Position numbers and translations under genes: made by a program. Below are positions 30,791 through 41,319 of a DNA stretch of 64,000 nucleotides, piece after piece. The DNA is from Tetramitus jugosus (taxonomy: Eukaryota > Heterolobosea > Eutetramitea > Acrasida > Vahlkampfiidae), in NCBI GenBank assembly GCA_937625935.1, contig OW569367.1, positions 186,001-250,000 on the forward strand, in the 5' to 3' direction. Each line of letters opens with the position of its first letter. The stretch's first letter is position 1. The notes beneath the pieces are model-generated. The model searched no databases, was not told the DNA's origin, and was given only the letters and a program-made list of their open reading frames with translations.

Positions 30791-31981
30791 ATGATGAATC
30801 GTTCGAGAAACTCTAGTGCCCATAACGACTTGTTTGATGATCTAGGCAACACCACTGGAGGTGGTGGTGATGATTTGAGTTTTTTCAATTCCAACTTTGA
30901 GAGTGTTGCGATGCCACCCATCCACACCACTGATGCAGCACCACAGCAACCCTATTCTACAATGTACACAAACAGCAGCGCAACACATTCATTCTCACCA
31001 CAACCACCTAGTCAATCATCATCAAATCAATACATGGATGGAGGCAATCACATGAACAATAATAGTGGTGGTGGTGGATTCTGGAGCAATGCCAACTTGT
31101 TTGGTGGTGGTGGTGCAAATAATAGTGGAGGGAATCAATTTTTCAATCCGAATGCATTGGCTACTGACATTGTGTTTGGAATGGGAATGGATCAAATGAA
31201 TAAGATGCAACAGAGTACTGCATCGAGGTACTGGGCCTTTTTTGAGAATATGAAAGTGTATTTCAATGTGAACAATACCTATGTTCTCTACAAGTTATTG
31301 TCCATTTTGTTTCCGTTTGTTCGCAGGTGGAGTTCCTCTTCTTCTTCGAATAGTAGTGGTGGTAGTGGTGGTGTGGAGGATGCAACGGATCCTAATTTTG
31401 TTCGTGATTTGAAACAACCAGATCTCTATATTCCATGCATGTTTTTCATCACGTACATTTTGTTGGTGTGTGGTCTCATGGGCACCAAGAATCAATTTAC
31501 CCCAGAGTTGTTGACCAGTATAGCATCCACTGGTTTCATTATTTCATTGATTGAAATTGCGATTGTTAAGCTTGGATTTTATCTATTGTCGGCACCTAGT
31601 TCGGTCAGTATGTTGGACATGACTGCATTCAGTGGTTACAAGTACGTTGGTGTTGTATTGACCATTGTGTCGAGCGCATTGATTGGTTATTGGGCTTATT
31701 TGCCAGTGTGCATCGTTTCGAGTCTAATGATGTCCTTGTTCCTGATAAAGACACTGAGGAGAGTCTGTGTAACACAGGGAGAGTACAACATGAGGCTTCA
31801 ATTGGACAGTATGAGCTCTCAGAGAAGCATATTTATTATTAGTGTTGCCTTGCTTCAGATTCCCATCTTCTTGTTGTTGACCTATCGATACTCGAGAGAT
31901 GAGTACAGCTTGCTGTCCTGGATCATGCAACTGGGAAGTACCAATAAGAATCTCCCACCATCTTTCACAAACAAGCTCTAA
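30791..31981 (+). CDS. YIF1: YIF1-family ER-Golgi membrane protein
   Basis: Single exon, 396 residues, first in-frame ATG at 30791 (MMNRSRNSS). The open frame extends 69 codons further upstream but lacks ATG. A Gly/Asn/Ser-rich cytosolic N-terminus is followed by the YIF1 core: FNVNNTYVLYKLLSILFPFV, LKQPDLYIPCMFFITYILLV and MTAFSGYKYVGVVLTIVSSA, with about five hydrophobic helices. YIF1 forms the Yip1-Yif1 complex for COPII vesicle trafficking. The conserved DLYIP and YKYVG motifs are clear, and the C-terminal extension (SRDEYSLLSWIMQLG) is short. Confidence 0.93.
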   Translation: MMNRSRNSSAHNDLFDDLGNTTGGGGDDLSFFNSNFESVAMPPIHTTDAAPQQPYSTMYTNSSATHSFSPQPPSQSSSNQYMDGGNHMNNNSGGGGFWSNANLFGGGGANNSGGNQFFNPNALATDIVFGMGMDQMNKMQQSTASRYWAFFENMKVYFNVNNTYVLYKLLSILFPFVRRWSSSSSSNSSGGSGGVEDATDPNFVRDLKQPDLYIPCMFFITYILLVCGLMGTKNQFTPELLTSIASTGFIISLIEIAIVKLGFYLLSAPSSVSMLDMTAFSGYKYVGVVLTIVSSALIGYWAYLPVCIVSSLMMSLFLIKTLRRVCVTQGEYNMRLQLDSMSSQRSIFIISVALLQIPIFLLLTYRYSRDEYSLLSWIMQLGSTNKNLPPSFTNKL

Positions 31982-32095
31982 TCCACTGCTATAATAAATC
32001 AAAATTCATTTGTACATTGATCGCGCCTAAAACATTTTACCGTTAACCTGACAAACTAAGAACGTTCGCCAAGAGTCACTAATTATTGAAACAGA

Positions 32096-32780
32096 ATGAG
32101 TACCGAGAAGAAAGGTTCAAGCAGCGATGTAACCGAGGTAGCACTGAACAGTATCTTAAGAGAGCATTATCAGAAGGAGTTGTCTCACCATGTACTGAAT
32201 GAAACCTTTCAGGCACATCCAACGAAAAGTATGATTAATGTAGATGAGAAGTGAAGTGTTGCTCACGTTCTAACTGTTACCATACTTTAGTGTCTCATCT
32301 CGTGTCAGATAAACCCAATAGGAGAGGAAAGCGTTTCTTAGATAAAGATGAAGCTTTGTTAGAATCATTCGCCAAGACTCTCAACAAACAAGATTTGGTT
32401 CACGATAAGACATCAAGTTATCCAATGACAAGCATGAACGCTTCCCTATTGGCGGCTTCAGTCAGGGAACGAGAGAAGGACATGACAGCAAAGGACAAGG
32501 AGTTCCAGGAGTCAATCAAATACGCTTCTCTTCAACCGAAAGGCAGATATTCAAAACCAATGACTGCCGGTCAGGTATGTATTGCAGTCGTGATATGATA
32601 TAGCACCAAGGCTAAACTAACATTTCGCAACCATGAATCCAGGAATATGGATGGTTTGCTGGCGACTTAACTTCTCAATCCAGGTTCTATAAGCCCAAAG
32701 CATCTTGCGAAGAGACAAAGTATGCTGATGCTCTTATTCGCAGCTCCACGATTGGTAATACAAAAAAGGAGGCAAAATAA
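32096..32780 (+). CDS. CFAP144/FAM183-like flagellar protein (tentative)
   Basis: Three exons, 32096-32228, 32291-32574 and 32643-32780, with 62- and 68-base introns; 184 residues, starting MSTEKKGSSSDVTEVALNSI. The last third reads FQESIKYASLQPKGRYSKPM followed by TAGQEYGWFAGDL, which resembles the FAM183/CFAP144 pattern of a Pro-Tyr segment followed by Q-E-x-GW. Those proteins sit inside the doublet microtubules of motile cilia. The match is short, so the family call is tentative, but the gene model itself is solid since the three exons keep frame with GT-AG borders. The gene ends 29 bases from the RNASEH2B stop codon. Confidence 0.6.
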
Positions 32781-32809
32781 ACTTGTAAAATAGATAAATA
32801 AAAGAAGTG

Positions 32810-33871
32810 TTATTCCTCGGGTGCTTTCTTCTTTGGAGAGAAGAATGAAGTGATGCTCTTCATTTTCGATGTGTCCACCTTTTTCAAGCTCGCTAACGAT
32901 CGAGATTCTGTTGCCTTCTTCTTGGCAGGCTTTTCATCCTCCTCAGTTCTCTTTCGTTTTAGAGCAGTAGATGACGATTGACTGACATCAGATTGTGAAT
33001 GAGAAGAAACTGTGGCAAAGCTCAGATCTGCTGGTTTGGGATACAAATATTCAGAGACATCTAGCTTCTCAGCCAACAATTTCATCCATTTGAGTGAAAT
33101 GTTATCAGATAGGACCTTTAACGACTGAACAATGGCCTGTCGCTTCAATTGCTCCTCGGAAACATTTTGTTCACTGGGTTTCTTTAACGATTTTCTAAAT
33201 GTTTTCGTATTCGAATTCTGAGCCATAAAGTCACTATTGTTCATCAAAGCTTGAGCAACAATGTCCGACTTGATCTTTAACCACTTTAGTACTCGTTTCT
33301 CACTGATTCTATAAGCTTTATCACTCGTGCCAGGCAACTCTTTTGATTCACACAAGTTGTGCAAGCAATTAAACTTTCTCAAAAAAGGTCTCATCATATA
33401 AATGAGCTGTTCATTCGATTGAAAGCACTTGTCAATCAAATCATCTTCCTCACAAAACAGTCCAACAACTGGTTGTTGTTGTTGCTTTTCAATAGGAGAT
33501 GTAGTTTCTTCATCTTGATGATCCTGTCGCTTTTCATGTTCGCTCACACGATTGTTGGGATATTGAGCCTTCTCTAACAATGGCAACATGAGGAAAGAAA
33601 TGTCAAAGGGTGTGCAAACGTATAGCTCTCCACCTGATATAACTTGCTCGTGAGCATGGAACCATGAGCCATAGTTTCCCTTCTCGTTGTGGGCAGTTTG
33701 AATTTGAAGGAGTTCTGTTCTTGCACGGTTGACCAGAAATTTACATCCTTGAGAGGAGTACTTTGGATGGGGCAGAGTGATGATTTCTGTTTGGCTCCAT
33801 GAACCACCGATGCTCACATCAAACGCTTCATTGCTTTCCTGTTGAAGAATCAGTACCCGCTTCTTGTTCAT
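32810..33871 (-). CDS. RNASEH2B: Ribonuclease H2 subunit B
   Basis: Single exon, 353 residues, minus strand, ATG at 33871. The N-terminal triple-barrel region (LPHPKYSSQGCKFLVNR, GSWFHAHEQVISGGELYVCT, PFDISFLMLPLLEKA) and the helical part (AYRISEKRVLKWLKIKSDIV) follow human RNASEH2B. The C-terminus carries a PCNA-interacting-like box, MKSITSFFSPKKK, as in human RNASEH2B. RNase H2 removes ribonucleotides from DNA and RNA:DNA hybrids. A Q-run and an acidic linker interrupt the middle. The promoter contains an almost palindromic T8-GGCGCG-A6 E2F-like box next to the start codon. Confidence 0.9.
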   Translation of the reverse strand: MNKKRVLILQQESNEAFDVSIGGSWSQTEIITLPHPKYSSQGCKFLVNRARTELLQIQTAHNEKGNYGSWFHAHEQVISGGELYVCTPFDISFLMLPLLEKAQYPNNRVSEHEKRQDHQDEETTSPIEKQQQQPVVGLFCEEDDLIDKCFQSNEQLIYMMRPFLRKFNCLHNLCESKELPGTSDKAYRISEKRVLKWLKIKSDIVAQALMNNSDFMAQNSNTKTFRKSLKKPSEQNVSEEQLKRQAIVQSLKVLSDNISLKWMKLLAEKLDVSEYLYPKPADLSFATVSSHSQSDVSQSSSTALKRKRTEEDEKPAKKKATESRSLASLKKVDTSKMKSITSFFSPKKKAPEE

Positions 33872-34195
33872 TGTTGGATTTTTTTTGGCGCGAAAAAATC
33901 GGATATTTTTTAACGGCGATGATTACTGGGCTCGCGAAAGGCATTTACGGTTATCGATAGTTTGTCCTGCGAAAATTTATCCTGTTCCTTCTGCTAAATC
34001 CAGGTAAATAAAGGATAATAGGTCTATAGCGGGAGAATGATGGGATAAATGCGAGCTATTATCGCTTTCCCTTAGAGGAAACTCCCTAAGGCAGAAGGAT
34101 GTCGACTGCTAGAAATGGTGCAAGGTACTATCATAAAACCGTTGGATAGAGTCAAATAATTGCTTGTATCCCAAGTATTGGAAGTAAAAACAAAG
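33872..34195. other. Divergent promoter region of RNASEH2B and the myosin-like gene
   Basis: 324 bases between divergent starts. It holds the E2F-like box at 33879-33898 and otherwise AT-rich unique sequence; no small frame of interest was seen. Confidence 0.5.
33879..33898. promoter_or_regulatory. E2F-like element T8-GGCGCG-A6 beside RNASEH2B start
   Basis: Eight T, GGCGCG, six A: a near-palindrome matching TTTGGCGC/GCGCSAAA. It starts 8 bases upstream of the RNASEH2B ATG (minus strand). RNase H2 is S-phase related, which fits E2F control; unproven here. Confidence 0.5.
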
Positions 34196-37100
34196 ATGAA
34201 AAGCAAAGTATGCGAATTCTCCTCAGGAGATAAGGTTTGGTTGTACAACGATAATGATGATGTATTCTTGGGAGTGGTCGAAGAGAGGATTGCAGGCAAG
34301 AATATTAGGTACAGATTAAAAATCAACAAGAACCAGATATGGGTCGATAAGAAAGAACATTTAGTGGATGCCAACCACTACTATGATCAAGGTCAAATCA
34401 TAAGGCATCATAAATGTGAAGAGATAATAGAAAAGAACAAGGGTGGAGATGGACTAAGTGTATACAATAGCGCATTATTACCACATCAAGCTTTAACTTT
34501 GCCTGATGTCTTACTTCACTACTTTTTAGCTGTAAATACCATGAACTACCAAGGAAGAAAGACCTCCACCAAATGTTTTCTAGTCCCATTCAGCCACAAT
34601 TCCTTCCTCCTCAAGTGTCCTCAACTCCCCTTCAGAAAGATGGCAAGCTCCATTTTTTCTGAAAAGATGATAAACCTGACCCGAAATGGAGTTTCCAGGA
34701 GAATACAGTCCGGCATTGATCAAAGTTTAATCTTCCTGGGAGATAATACTAAGAAGACGAGTCAAACATTTCAACAATTTTCAATGATGTTTGTTCTTAG
34801 AGACAACCTAAACTACTTGTCAGTGACCAGGGTGGAACAAATTAAGTCTTGCATCGATGCATCCTTCAACATTATTGGTCTCTTTGGAAGTAAACTAGGA
34901 TTGAAAGACCCAGAGGAGCAACATGTGAAGATACTCACACTTCAATATGTTGGAAAGCAGATCAAAAGAATTCAACTACGAGTACGGGCGTTCGAGGCCC
35001 TTTCTTCCTCTCGATGTTCTCTAAGTGGAACATCGACGAAGCATTCTAATGTACCTTTTGAGATTTTCCATCATATAATCTCCAATCAACAACTTCTTCC
35101 CTTCTGCAACTTGTTTGATGGTATTAACAAGTATCAAGATTTCAAATCACTGCAGCTCCAATACAAGACGATACCTCACAACGAAATTCAAAGGTGGATG
35201 ACTTTGATGAGTATTGCAGAAGCTGATGCCAATGACATTTATAGGACTATATCAGCTTGTTTAATGATGCACAATCTGCATTATGACGAACAAGGACTGC
35301 TTAATATCGACCAAAATCTGAATTCATTGAACATAATCCAAGATCTTCTGAAGTTATCAACTTCCTCTCGGGAAATACTTTGCTCCGTTATGTCGGAACT
35401 GAACTCAAGGAATACGATGATCCAAATTCTGTACTCTGGTGTCCTGACATTCATAGTGGATACTGTGAACATATACCTCGATGAATTGATGCTCTATAAC
35501 ATCGAGGAGGCTTCAGTTAAATTGAACCTAATTCAAGTCCCCGATTGTGTTACCAACGATACAACTAGCTCAACTTGGCAAGGACACTTTTCGTCAGATT
35601 ATGTCGCTTCTGTGCGACAAGTAGCTCTTCAATACGAACACGAGCAGTTCATGAAAGAATGGCAAAGAAACGGAGTCGAAGCGCCGCCTCCTTTGAAACA
35701 CCTTCCTCATGTGGATCACTTTAGTGCCTTGTCAGAAATGGTGGATTTTGATGTATCTAGATTTGAGTCCACATCCTCTATAATTCAGGGAATAATATTT
35801 AGCTACCAAAACATGGAATCTCCCTCTACACTGATGAACAGGAACAGAGATGAATTTTCGCGGATTATTGGTGCATCACATCCAACAATCTTTCATTGTA
35901 TAGATCACGATTTTTGTACCACCAATGATCCTCACCCTAGTCAACCTCAATTCAATCGGTGTCTTAAACAACTAAGACGTACCGGCTTTGAAGACCTATT
36001 AATTCAATTTAGAGAATGGCCAGTTTTCATGATTGATAAGTTTTTATTAAGGAGTTTATTCCCTACTGGTCCAAATTCAATGGAAAATGAATCACCAGAA
36101 GCCCCTACAACCGAAGATGTTTCAATATCGGACATATTTGATCAAGTGGATGCTCCCTCAGCTTTTCTGGCAGGAATCAATAATGTCTATCTGAGTGCTA
36201 ATGTAATTCCTGAGTTGACCAATACTATGGAGTATGACTCGGAAGTGTTGGAGAAGGGAGTACGGTTTATCAACGAAAAATTCTCTCACTTTTGTAGTCC
36301 GTTTTCAGATGATGACAATCCTCATTTGTTAGTGGAGAATAGGACTCCCAACAAGCTTACTCCTACCGTCGATCTGGATGTCAAAGAAGATTTTCGTTCG
36401 GCCCTTGTATTTAAGTTGCTTCATCCATCGAAGTCCGTGATTCGCAGTGAAGATTTAGATTCTGAGTTTGATTTGTCTGATGATGAAGGTGATCAACCAC
36501 TGTTCGAGAACTATCGAACTAACACTTACAAACTAATTACGACAGAAAAACTTCAACGATGCAAGAATCAAATGAGAGATTGCATGATAGGAAACAATTT
36601 GTTTGATCAGTATCGAACAGAAGCTTGTGTGTCTGAAATTGATTACAATGAAGTTCAAGACATTGAGATCATAAAAGAGAAGTTTAATGAAAAGGAAATT
36701 GATCTCGCTCTTGATATGCAAGTAGTGGAGGATGGCTTGTTCTCAATGTAAGTCACTCTTAATATTTTTTTAACTTTAGATATCTAACCATTGAATTTTC
36801 TCAGAGAGTTGTCGCACTTGTTGAAGATTAAATTGATGTCCGTGCTGAAGTCCATAAAGAATGCCGAAATGATAACTGATGATGATGCTACTGACTTTAT
36901 CACGAAGTGTACTCTATTGATTGAAAAACTGATAGAAAGCCCAACAACATTTAGTCCCAAGGTGATCGCGCTCATAGGGGAGATTTCAAAAGCTCTTCTG
37001 ATACTGATTGAACCTAGTGAACTGTACTTCAACAAGCAGATGAAAGTGTTAATCACTAGATCTCGATGTTTGTATCTGTTCTTCGTGAACAAACTCTTTA

Positions 37101-38233
37101 ATGTGTTGCTAAAGCTATTTCGAGTGATAGTGGACACCTACAAGAAAGAGAGAGAAAACAATCAACCGACACTCCACCTTCTCCTGTATACAATAACCAC
37201 CATTATTGAATATTCTACGAACTTCAATGACGAAACAAGGAAATATTTCTGTGTACCTTATCAACACAGAAAAAGATTACTTGTGTGGACTTTGGTCGAG
37301 GCTTTTGGAGCAGTTTTGATCGCCATCCAAGTTCCCGGATTGAATACACCATTATTCCACTTCGTCATTGACAAGCTGCAGTCAGCTATTACAAGCTGCA
37401 TTTCTAGTCATGAATTGGAGTTGAAGCGAGATATAGTTCATCACCAAGGGTTCAAGAATAGGTCTCCTGCTCGAAAGTCAATCACCAAGTTCTTCTACAA
37501 TGTCATTGTTCAAGATGAAACCCTGTCTAAAAAGGAAAAAATTCACAATGAGAATGATGTCCTTTACTCTCGGATTATACAGATCACATGTTTGGCACTT
37601 AAATCAGAGACGAATGAATCGATTCTGGGATGTCTCAGAATGATAACGAAACTACTCTATATTTTCGAAAAACATCCAGATGTCCATCATGTGATCCGAG
37701 AGATGATATGTCAAATACCATTGAGATCATCAGAGTATGCTGTGTACTCACTATCTTTACTACAATCAATAGACAAGTTTATAGAGTTGACAGTCAGTGG
37801 AAGGAAACTTACTCCAATGAACTATGCCACCAATCACGAACTCACCCAAAATATTCAGAAGTTGATTGAGAAATTAGTGGGTAATGACAGAAGGCAAGTG
37901 TTCATTGCTCTGTTCAGACTGTGTAAATCCCACAAGGTTGTATTCCAGAGCGCCAACTCTGACATCATGCTCTTTAATAACAATCTAGTTCAAATACTGA
38001 GCACAGAAAAAGAAACATCAGGATTCATCGATCAACACTGCACATTGATCAAGTCCCTCCAAAAGGAAGAAGTCGAGGACAAGAAAGTTCAAGACTTGAA
38101 CTTTGATTCTCATTTGATTTTCAATTCTGTGCAGTTTGACGAAGAATCAGATCGGATAAGTGAACTGTCAGAGTTACCTAAAGATATGCAAGGGGAAGAT
38201 GAAGGAGATCTCCTTTCCATTGTGTGTTTGTAA
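34196..38233 (+). CDS. Highly divergent myosin-motor-like protein (pseudo-motor)
   Basis: Two exons, 34196-36747 and 36805-38233, joined over a 57-base intron (gtaagt...tctcag) inside the codon for Ile851; 1326 residues. The first 620 residues follow the order of a myosin head: an SH3-like start (GDKVWLYNDNDDVFLGVVEE); QSLIFLGDNTKKTSQTF where GESGAGKT is expected (182-189); FNIIGLFGSKLG like NPILEAFGNAKT; FEIFHHIISN like the FHIFYQLL segment; TISACLMMHNLHY like ILAAVLHLGNI; and HPTIFHCI ... CLKQLRRTGFEDLLIQF like the PHFVRCIKPN ... QLRYSGVLETIRI region. The P-loop, switch I (NxxSSRFG) and switch II (DIxGFE) residues are not kept. ATPase activity is therefore unlikely. The remaining 700 residues are helical with acidic linkers and unrecognised. 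This is inference from motif order; no close relative is known to me. Confidence 0.6.
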
Positions 38234-38306
38234 ATTTTGTTTCGTAAACCGCGTCGAACTTTTTCGATCTTGAAATAAAAACAAGTCAAAAAAGCAAGTA
38301 CAAACA

Positions 38307-39360
38307 ATGGCATCAAATGACAGCAACAAAATGATTGTCTGGAACAATTCCAAAACAATGAATCTTCCCGATATTATGCACAAGAGTATTTTACACTCAC
38401 AATACTTTAAAGATTTGTAGTAAGTGTTCTCTTTTGATTGGTTGGTTTTTGTTTGATTTGCTGACCTGGTATGATCTTTGTTTGCGCGCCTTTTTTCAGC
38501 GAAATTACAGATTACAATGAAGCTGTCCAAGAAATTGTTTCTTCAGTCAATAACTTGTTGCCCACCAAAGGATTGTCGTCAAATCAACCCAGTGAGTCCA
38601 TTTGTCTCCTATACAAGCTGTTCACTCTCAAGTTGACCAGAAGACAGATCGAGGCAATGTTCGAACACAGAAATGTATTCGTCAAGGCACTAGGACTGTT
38701 GTATGTAAGATTTACTGTTTTACCAAAGGAGCAGTGGGAATTTTATCAAAATTTTGTTTGTTCTGAGCTCAAGATTGAATATATGCCCAAGCACGTGATT
38801 ACTCTCGGTGAGTTTGTGATTGGTATTGTACAAGAGCAAAGATTCCTCAAAACTGTCCTATTTCCAAGAATTCCAGGTCATATCTTGACAGAAATCAACT
38901 CACAAATCGATGCTGCATTGAGCAAGGTTCACAAGGGGGATAGATATGACCGACGAAGGTCATCTCCTGACAGAAGAAAGCGACAAAGGTCACGTTCGCC
39001 CGATCGCAGCTACAAGCGTGAAAGAAGTGACTATGAACATGGTCGTTCAAGAGCCAGAGAACGAACTCCATCACCTCCCAGGAGTCCACCGGAGAGCAGG
39101 TTTGGCTTCAAGCCTGTTGTGGATAAGTAAGTAGTTTCGATGTTTCAATGTGCTTTCCACTCAACAAACAATTGTCTAACACACCACACACACTCAGGTC
39201 TCAAGTATACAGTGACCTTCCACAAGTTGAGAATCCCTATGCGACAGAATCGTCCGTGCTACTGGGAGAGACAAGCAGAAGGCTCAATTATTCAACAACT
39301 GCCAAGAAAAAATCACACGACTGGCGCAAGATTTTAGCCGAAGAGGAAGTTGACGAATGA
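38307..39360 (+). CDS. PRPF38A: Pre-mRNA splicing factor PRP38
   Basis: Three exons, 38307-38419, 38500-39126 and 39198-39360; 300 residues. The PRP38 domain spans about residues 14-185: LPDIMHKSILHSQYFKDLY, ICLLYKLFTLKLTRRQIEAM, FVKALGLLYVRFT and LGEFVIGIVQEQRFLKTVLF. An Arg/Ser-rich stretch follows (RRRSSPDRRKRQRSRSPDRS) and a conserved tail with KKKSHDWRKILAEEE. PRP38 is a spliceosome B-complex protein needed for activation. Intron borders are GT-AG and sit in TA|C and AA|G codons. Confidence 0.95.
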
Positions 39361-39446
39361 AAGAATTGGGCATGGTTCGATTTTTTTGGTCATTTTTGAT
39401 GATTGATGATTGATAGGTTGTCAACCAGCTTTATTGGTATTCGGTC

Positions 39447-40868
39447 TTATTTGTATCGCTCATTCATTGTTCTTATCAACTCTGCGCTGTCCTTCTCTCC
39501 TCCCTTCTCATTCGTGTTGGCCATGTGGGTCTCTACACTCTTTACCAATGAATTGTAGTAGGATGTTCCACGATTGGAGCTCACTCGTTCCCATAACCAC
39601 GAAGGAACACCTCCAGTCACCCATCCCAATTCGTAGTATCTTGTTTTCGTATTTCCTTCATTCAATTGCTCAAAGATAGTACAGCCAAATCCTTGTTCTC
39701 TCACTGCTTTTGCCTTGAGTTTCAATTTTGATGTGTCCAAATCCACACTCTTTCTCACAACAATGTATCGCTTGCACTTTGTTCTCACGTTTGTTTCGCT
39801 TGTCAAGGTTGCTGAACCGACAAAATCACGGTCCGATAGCATGGGCACTCTGTATCGGTCATACACAAGAGTACAAGCATACTTGTTGATTTCATTGGAT
39901 GGCACATAACCAATGCTAGCTGATTCAACCAACATCTTATCATTTGCAAGTCTGTACTCTGTTGCCAATGCAGCTTGCATCACAATCTCCACAGGGGCAT
40001 TAATCAGTCCAATACTCTTCAAGAAACGTCCTGGAGCACTATACGTGGAGAATTTGAGCATTTTCTTGCTCGTGTACACTTCGTATTGTCCCTTCTTGTA
40101 CAGAGTCTTGTTCAAAGTGATGCCAGCAATGGTTGAATCCGATGACAATGTCCACTCTTTCAACACCTTGAACTCATCTTCTGAAATGTATGCCGAATTC
40201 TTGTCAAAGACAGACTCTAGGGATGAATCTTCATTGTCCGTGGAAGAACAACTATCCAAATCACTCTGTGTGTTGTTATTGTTGTTAAACGAGTTTTGTA
40301 GTTGCAGTGTAGGTGGTGTTTGTGGTGTCAGTGGTGTTGCTGCTCTATTGGGTGAATCCGTAATTAAATTATTCGAAGAACTACTGTTCCTGTTGTTGGT
40401 GTTGTTGTTGTTGTGATTGAGCTGCTCTTCCATGGGAGACATTGGTGAGAGAGGAGCACAGAGAAACATCATTTGAGATGCGTAGGCAGAGTTGATAAAC
40501 CTTGGCCACACATCTTCCTTGAGTTCCAACAAGACACCAGCACTGCACGAATCAAACAAATTTTTTGGACAGTGACTTCGTGAGCATTGTTCCGTAAATT
40601 GGTTCATGGTGGATGAGCGAGTGACTTGTGAGATGTTGAGCTCATGTCTCGCACATGGTTCAATGTATGTCTTGATCATTTCTTGAGCGGATTCAAAGCG
40701 ATTTGCATGCGATTTCATTCGCTCATACTGCTCGACAGCATCAATGAATGACAATGGGTCTTCATTGTGTGAGACAACGAGGTAGTTGCGAAAGATTTGT
40801 CTGCTTTCTTCATTGTCAATGACGTCTTCTAGTGTTAGGCCTTGCATCTTGTTCATATGTGTGTTCAT
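39447..40868 (-). CDS. RGS domain fused to START lipid-binding domain
   Basis: Single exon, 473 residues, minus strand. Residues about 8-135 fit an RGS domain (LTLEDVIDNEESRQIFRNYL, EDPLSFIDAVEQYE, MIKTYIEPCARHELNI, FDSCSAGVLLELKEDVWPRF), which would speed GTP hydrolysis by G-alpha. A Ser/Asn-rich linker follows, then a START domain of about 210 residues (FSTYSAPGRFLKSIGLINAP, YACTLVYDRYRVPMLSDRDF, YYELGWVTGGVPSWLWERVS). RGS-START pairings coupling G-protein signalling to lipid sensing appear, as far as I know, in amoebae but not animals. Lipid ligand unknown. Confidence 0.85.
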   Translation of the reverse strand: MNTHMNKMQGLTLEDVIDNEESRQIFRNYLVVSHNEDPLSFIDAVEQYERMKSHANRFESAQEMIKTYIEPCARHELNISQVTRSSTMNQFTEQCSRSHCPKNLFDSCSAGVLLELKEDVWPRFINSAYASQMMFLCAPLSPMSPMEEQLNHNNNNTNNRNSSSSNNLITDSPNRAATPLTPQTPPTLQLQNSFNNNNNTQSDLDSCSSTDNEDSSLESVFDKNSAYISEDEFKVLKEWTLSSDSTIAGITLNKTLYKKGQYEVYTSKKMLKFSTYSAPGRFLKSIGLINAPVEIVMQAALATEYRLANDKMLVESASIGYVPSNEINKYACTLVYDRYRVPMLSDRDFVGSATLTSETNVRTKCKRYIVVRKSVDLDTSKLKLKAKAVREQGFGCTIFEQLNEGNTKTRYYELGWVTGGVPSWLWERVSSNRGTSYYNSLVKSVETHMANTNEKGGEKDSAELIRTMNERYK

Positions 40869-41319
40869 AGGTATGTTGTTGTATGTACGTTTATGTTGGT
40901 GTCAGGAGTTTTGTTGTTAAATGTTGTTGTTTGTACAGTGAGGTGTGTTGGTTAGAGGTGGTGTTGATTCGTTTTGTTTTTTGTGTGCACGTAGACAGTT
41001 CGTTCGAGAAAGGTTGTGAGGATAGGACCTTTGCAAGGCTGATTAGGGGGTTGGGTGAATTGGACCCTAGCCACGGGTTACGATACTCGCGCAGGAGAGA
41101 ACTGTGTTGTCGTTTCACCATTCATCGCATGTTACTGAGATCTCCATTATACACGTCAAGTGTCAATCACCAAATGAGAAATCGGACAAACGAAATTGGG
41201 TCTTCAGAAATACGAATGCGAAGTCGGTGAAACAGAAATGGTGCACGAACACAAATTCGACTCGAACTACCGCTAAAAATTAGCTCCGCTACGGAAAAAA
41301 CAAGAAAAAAGCAAAAACA
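40869..41319. other. Divergent spacer between RGS-START and STX18 genes
   Basis: 451 bases, the larger part GT-rich on the plus strand. A 115-codon plus frame begins at 40883 without ATG support of interest and has no recognised similarity. No tRNA or repeat was seen. Confidence 0.4.

Noticed and set aside
41020-41110. Possible tRNA-like segment in the RGS-START/STX18 spacer
   Set aside because: No B-box (GGTTCGANTCC-like) and no cloverleaf could be drawn.
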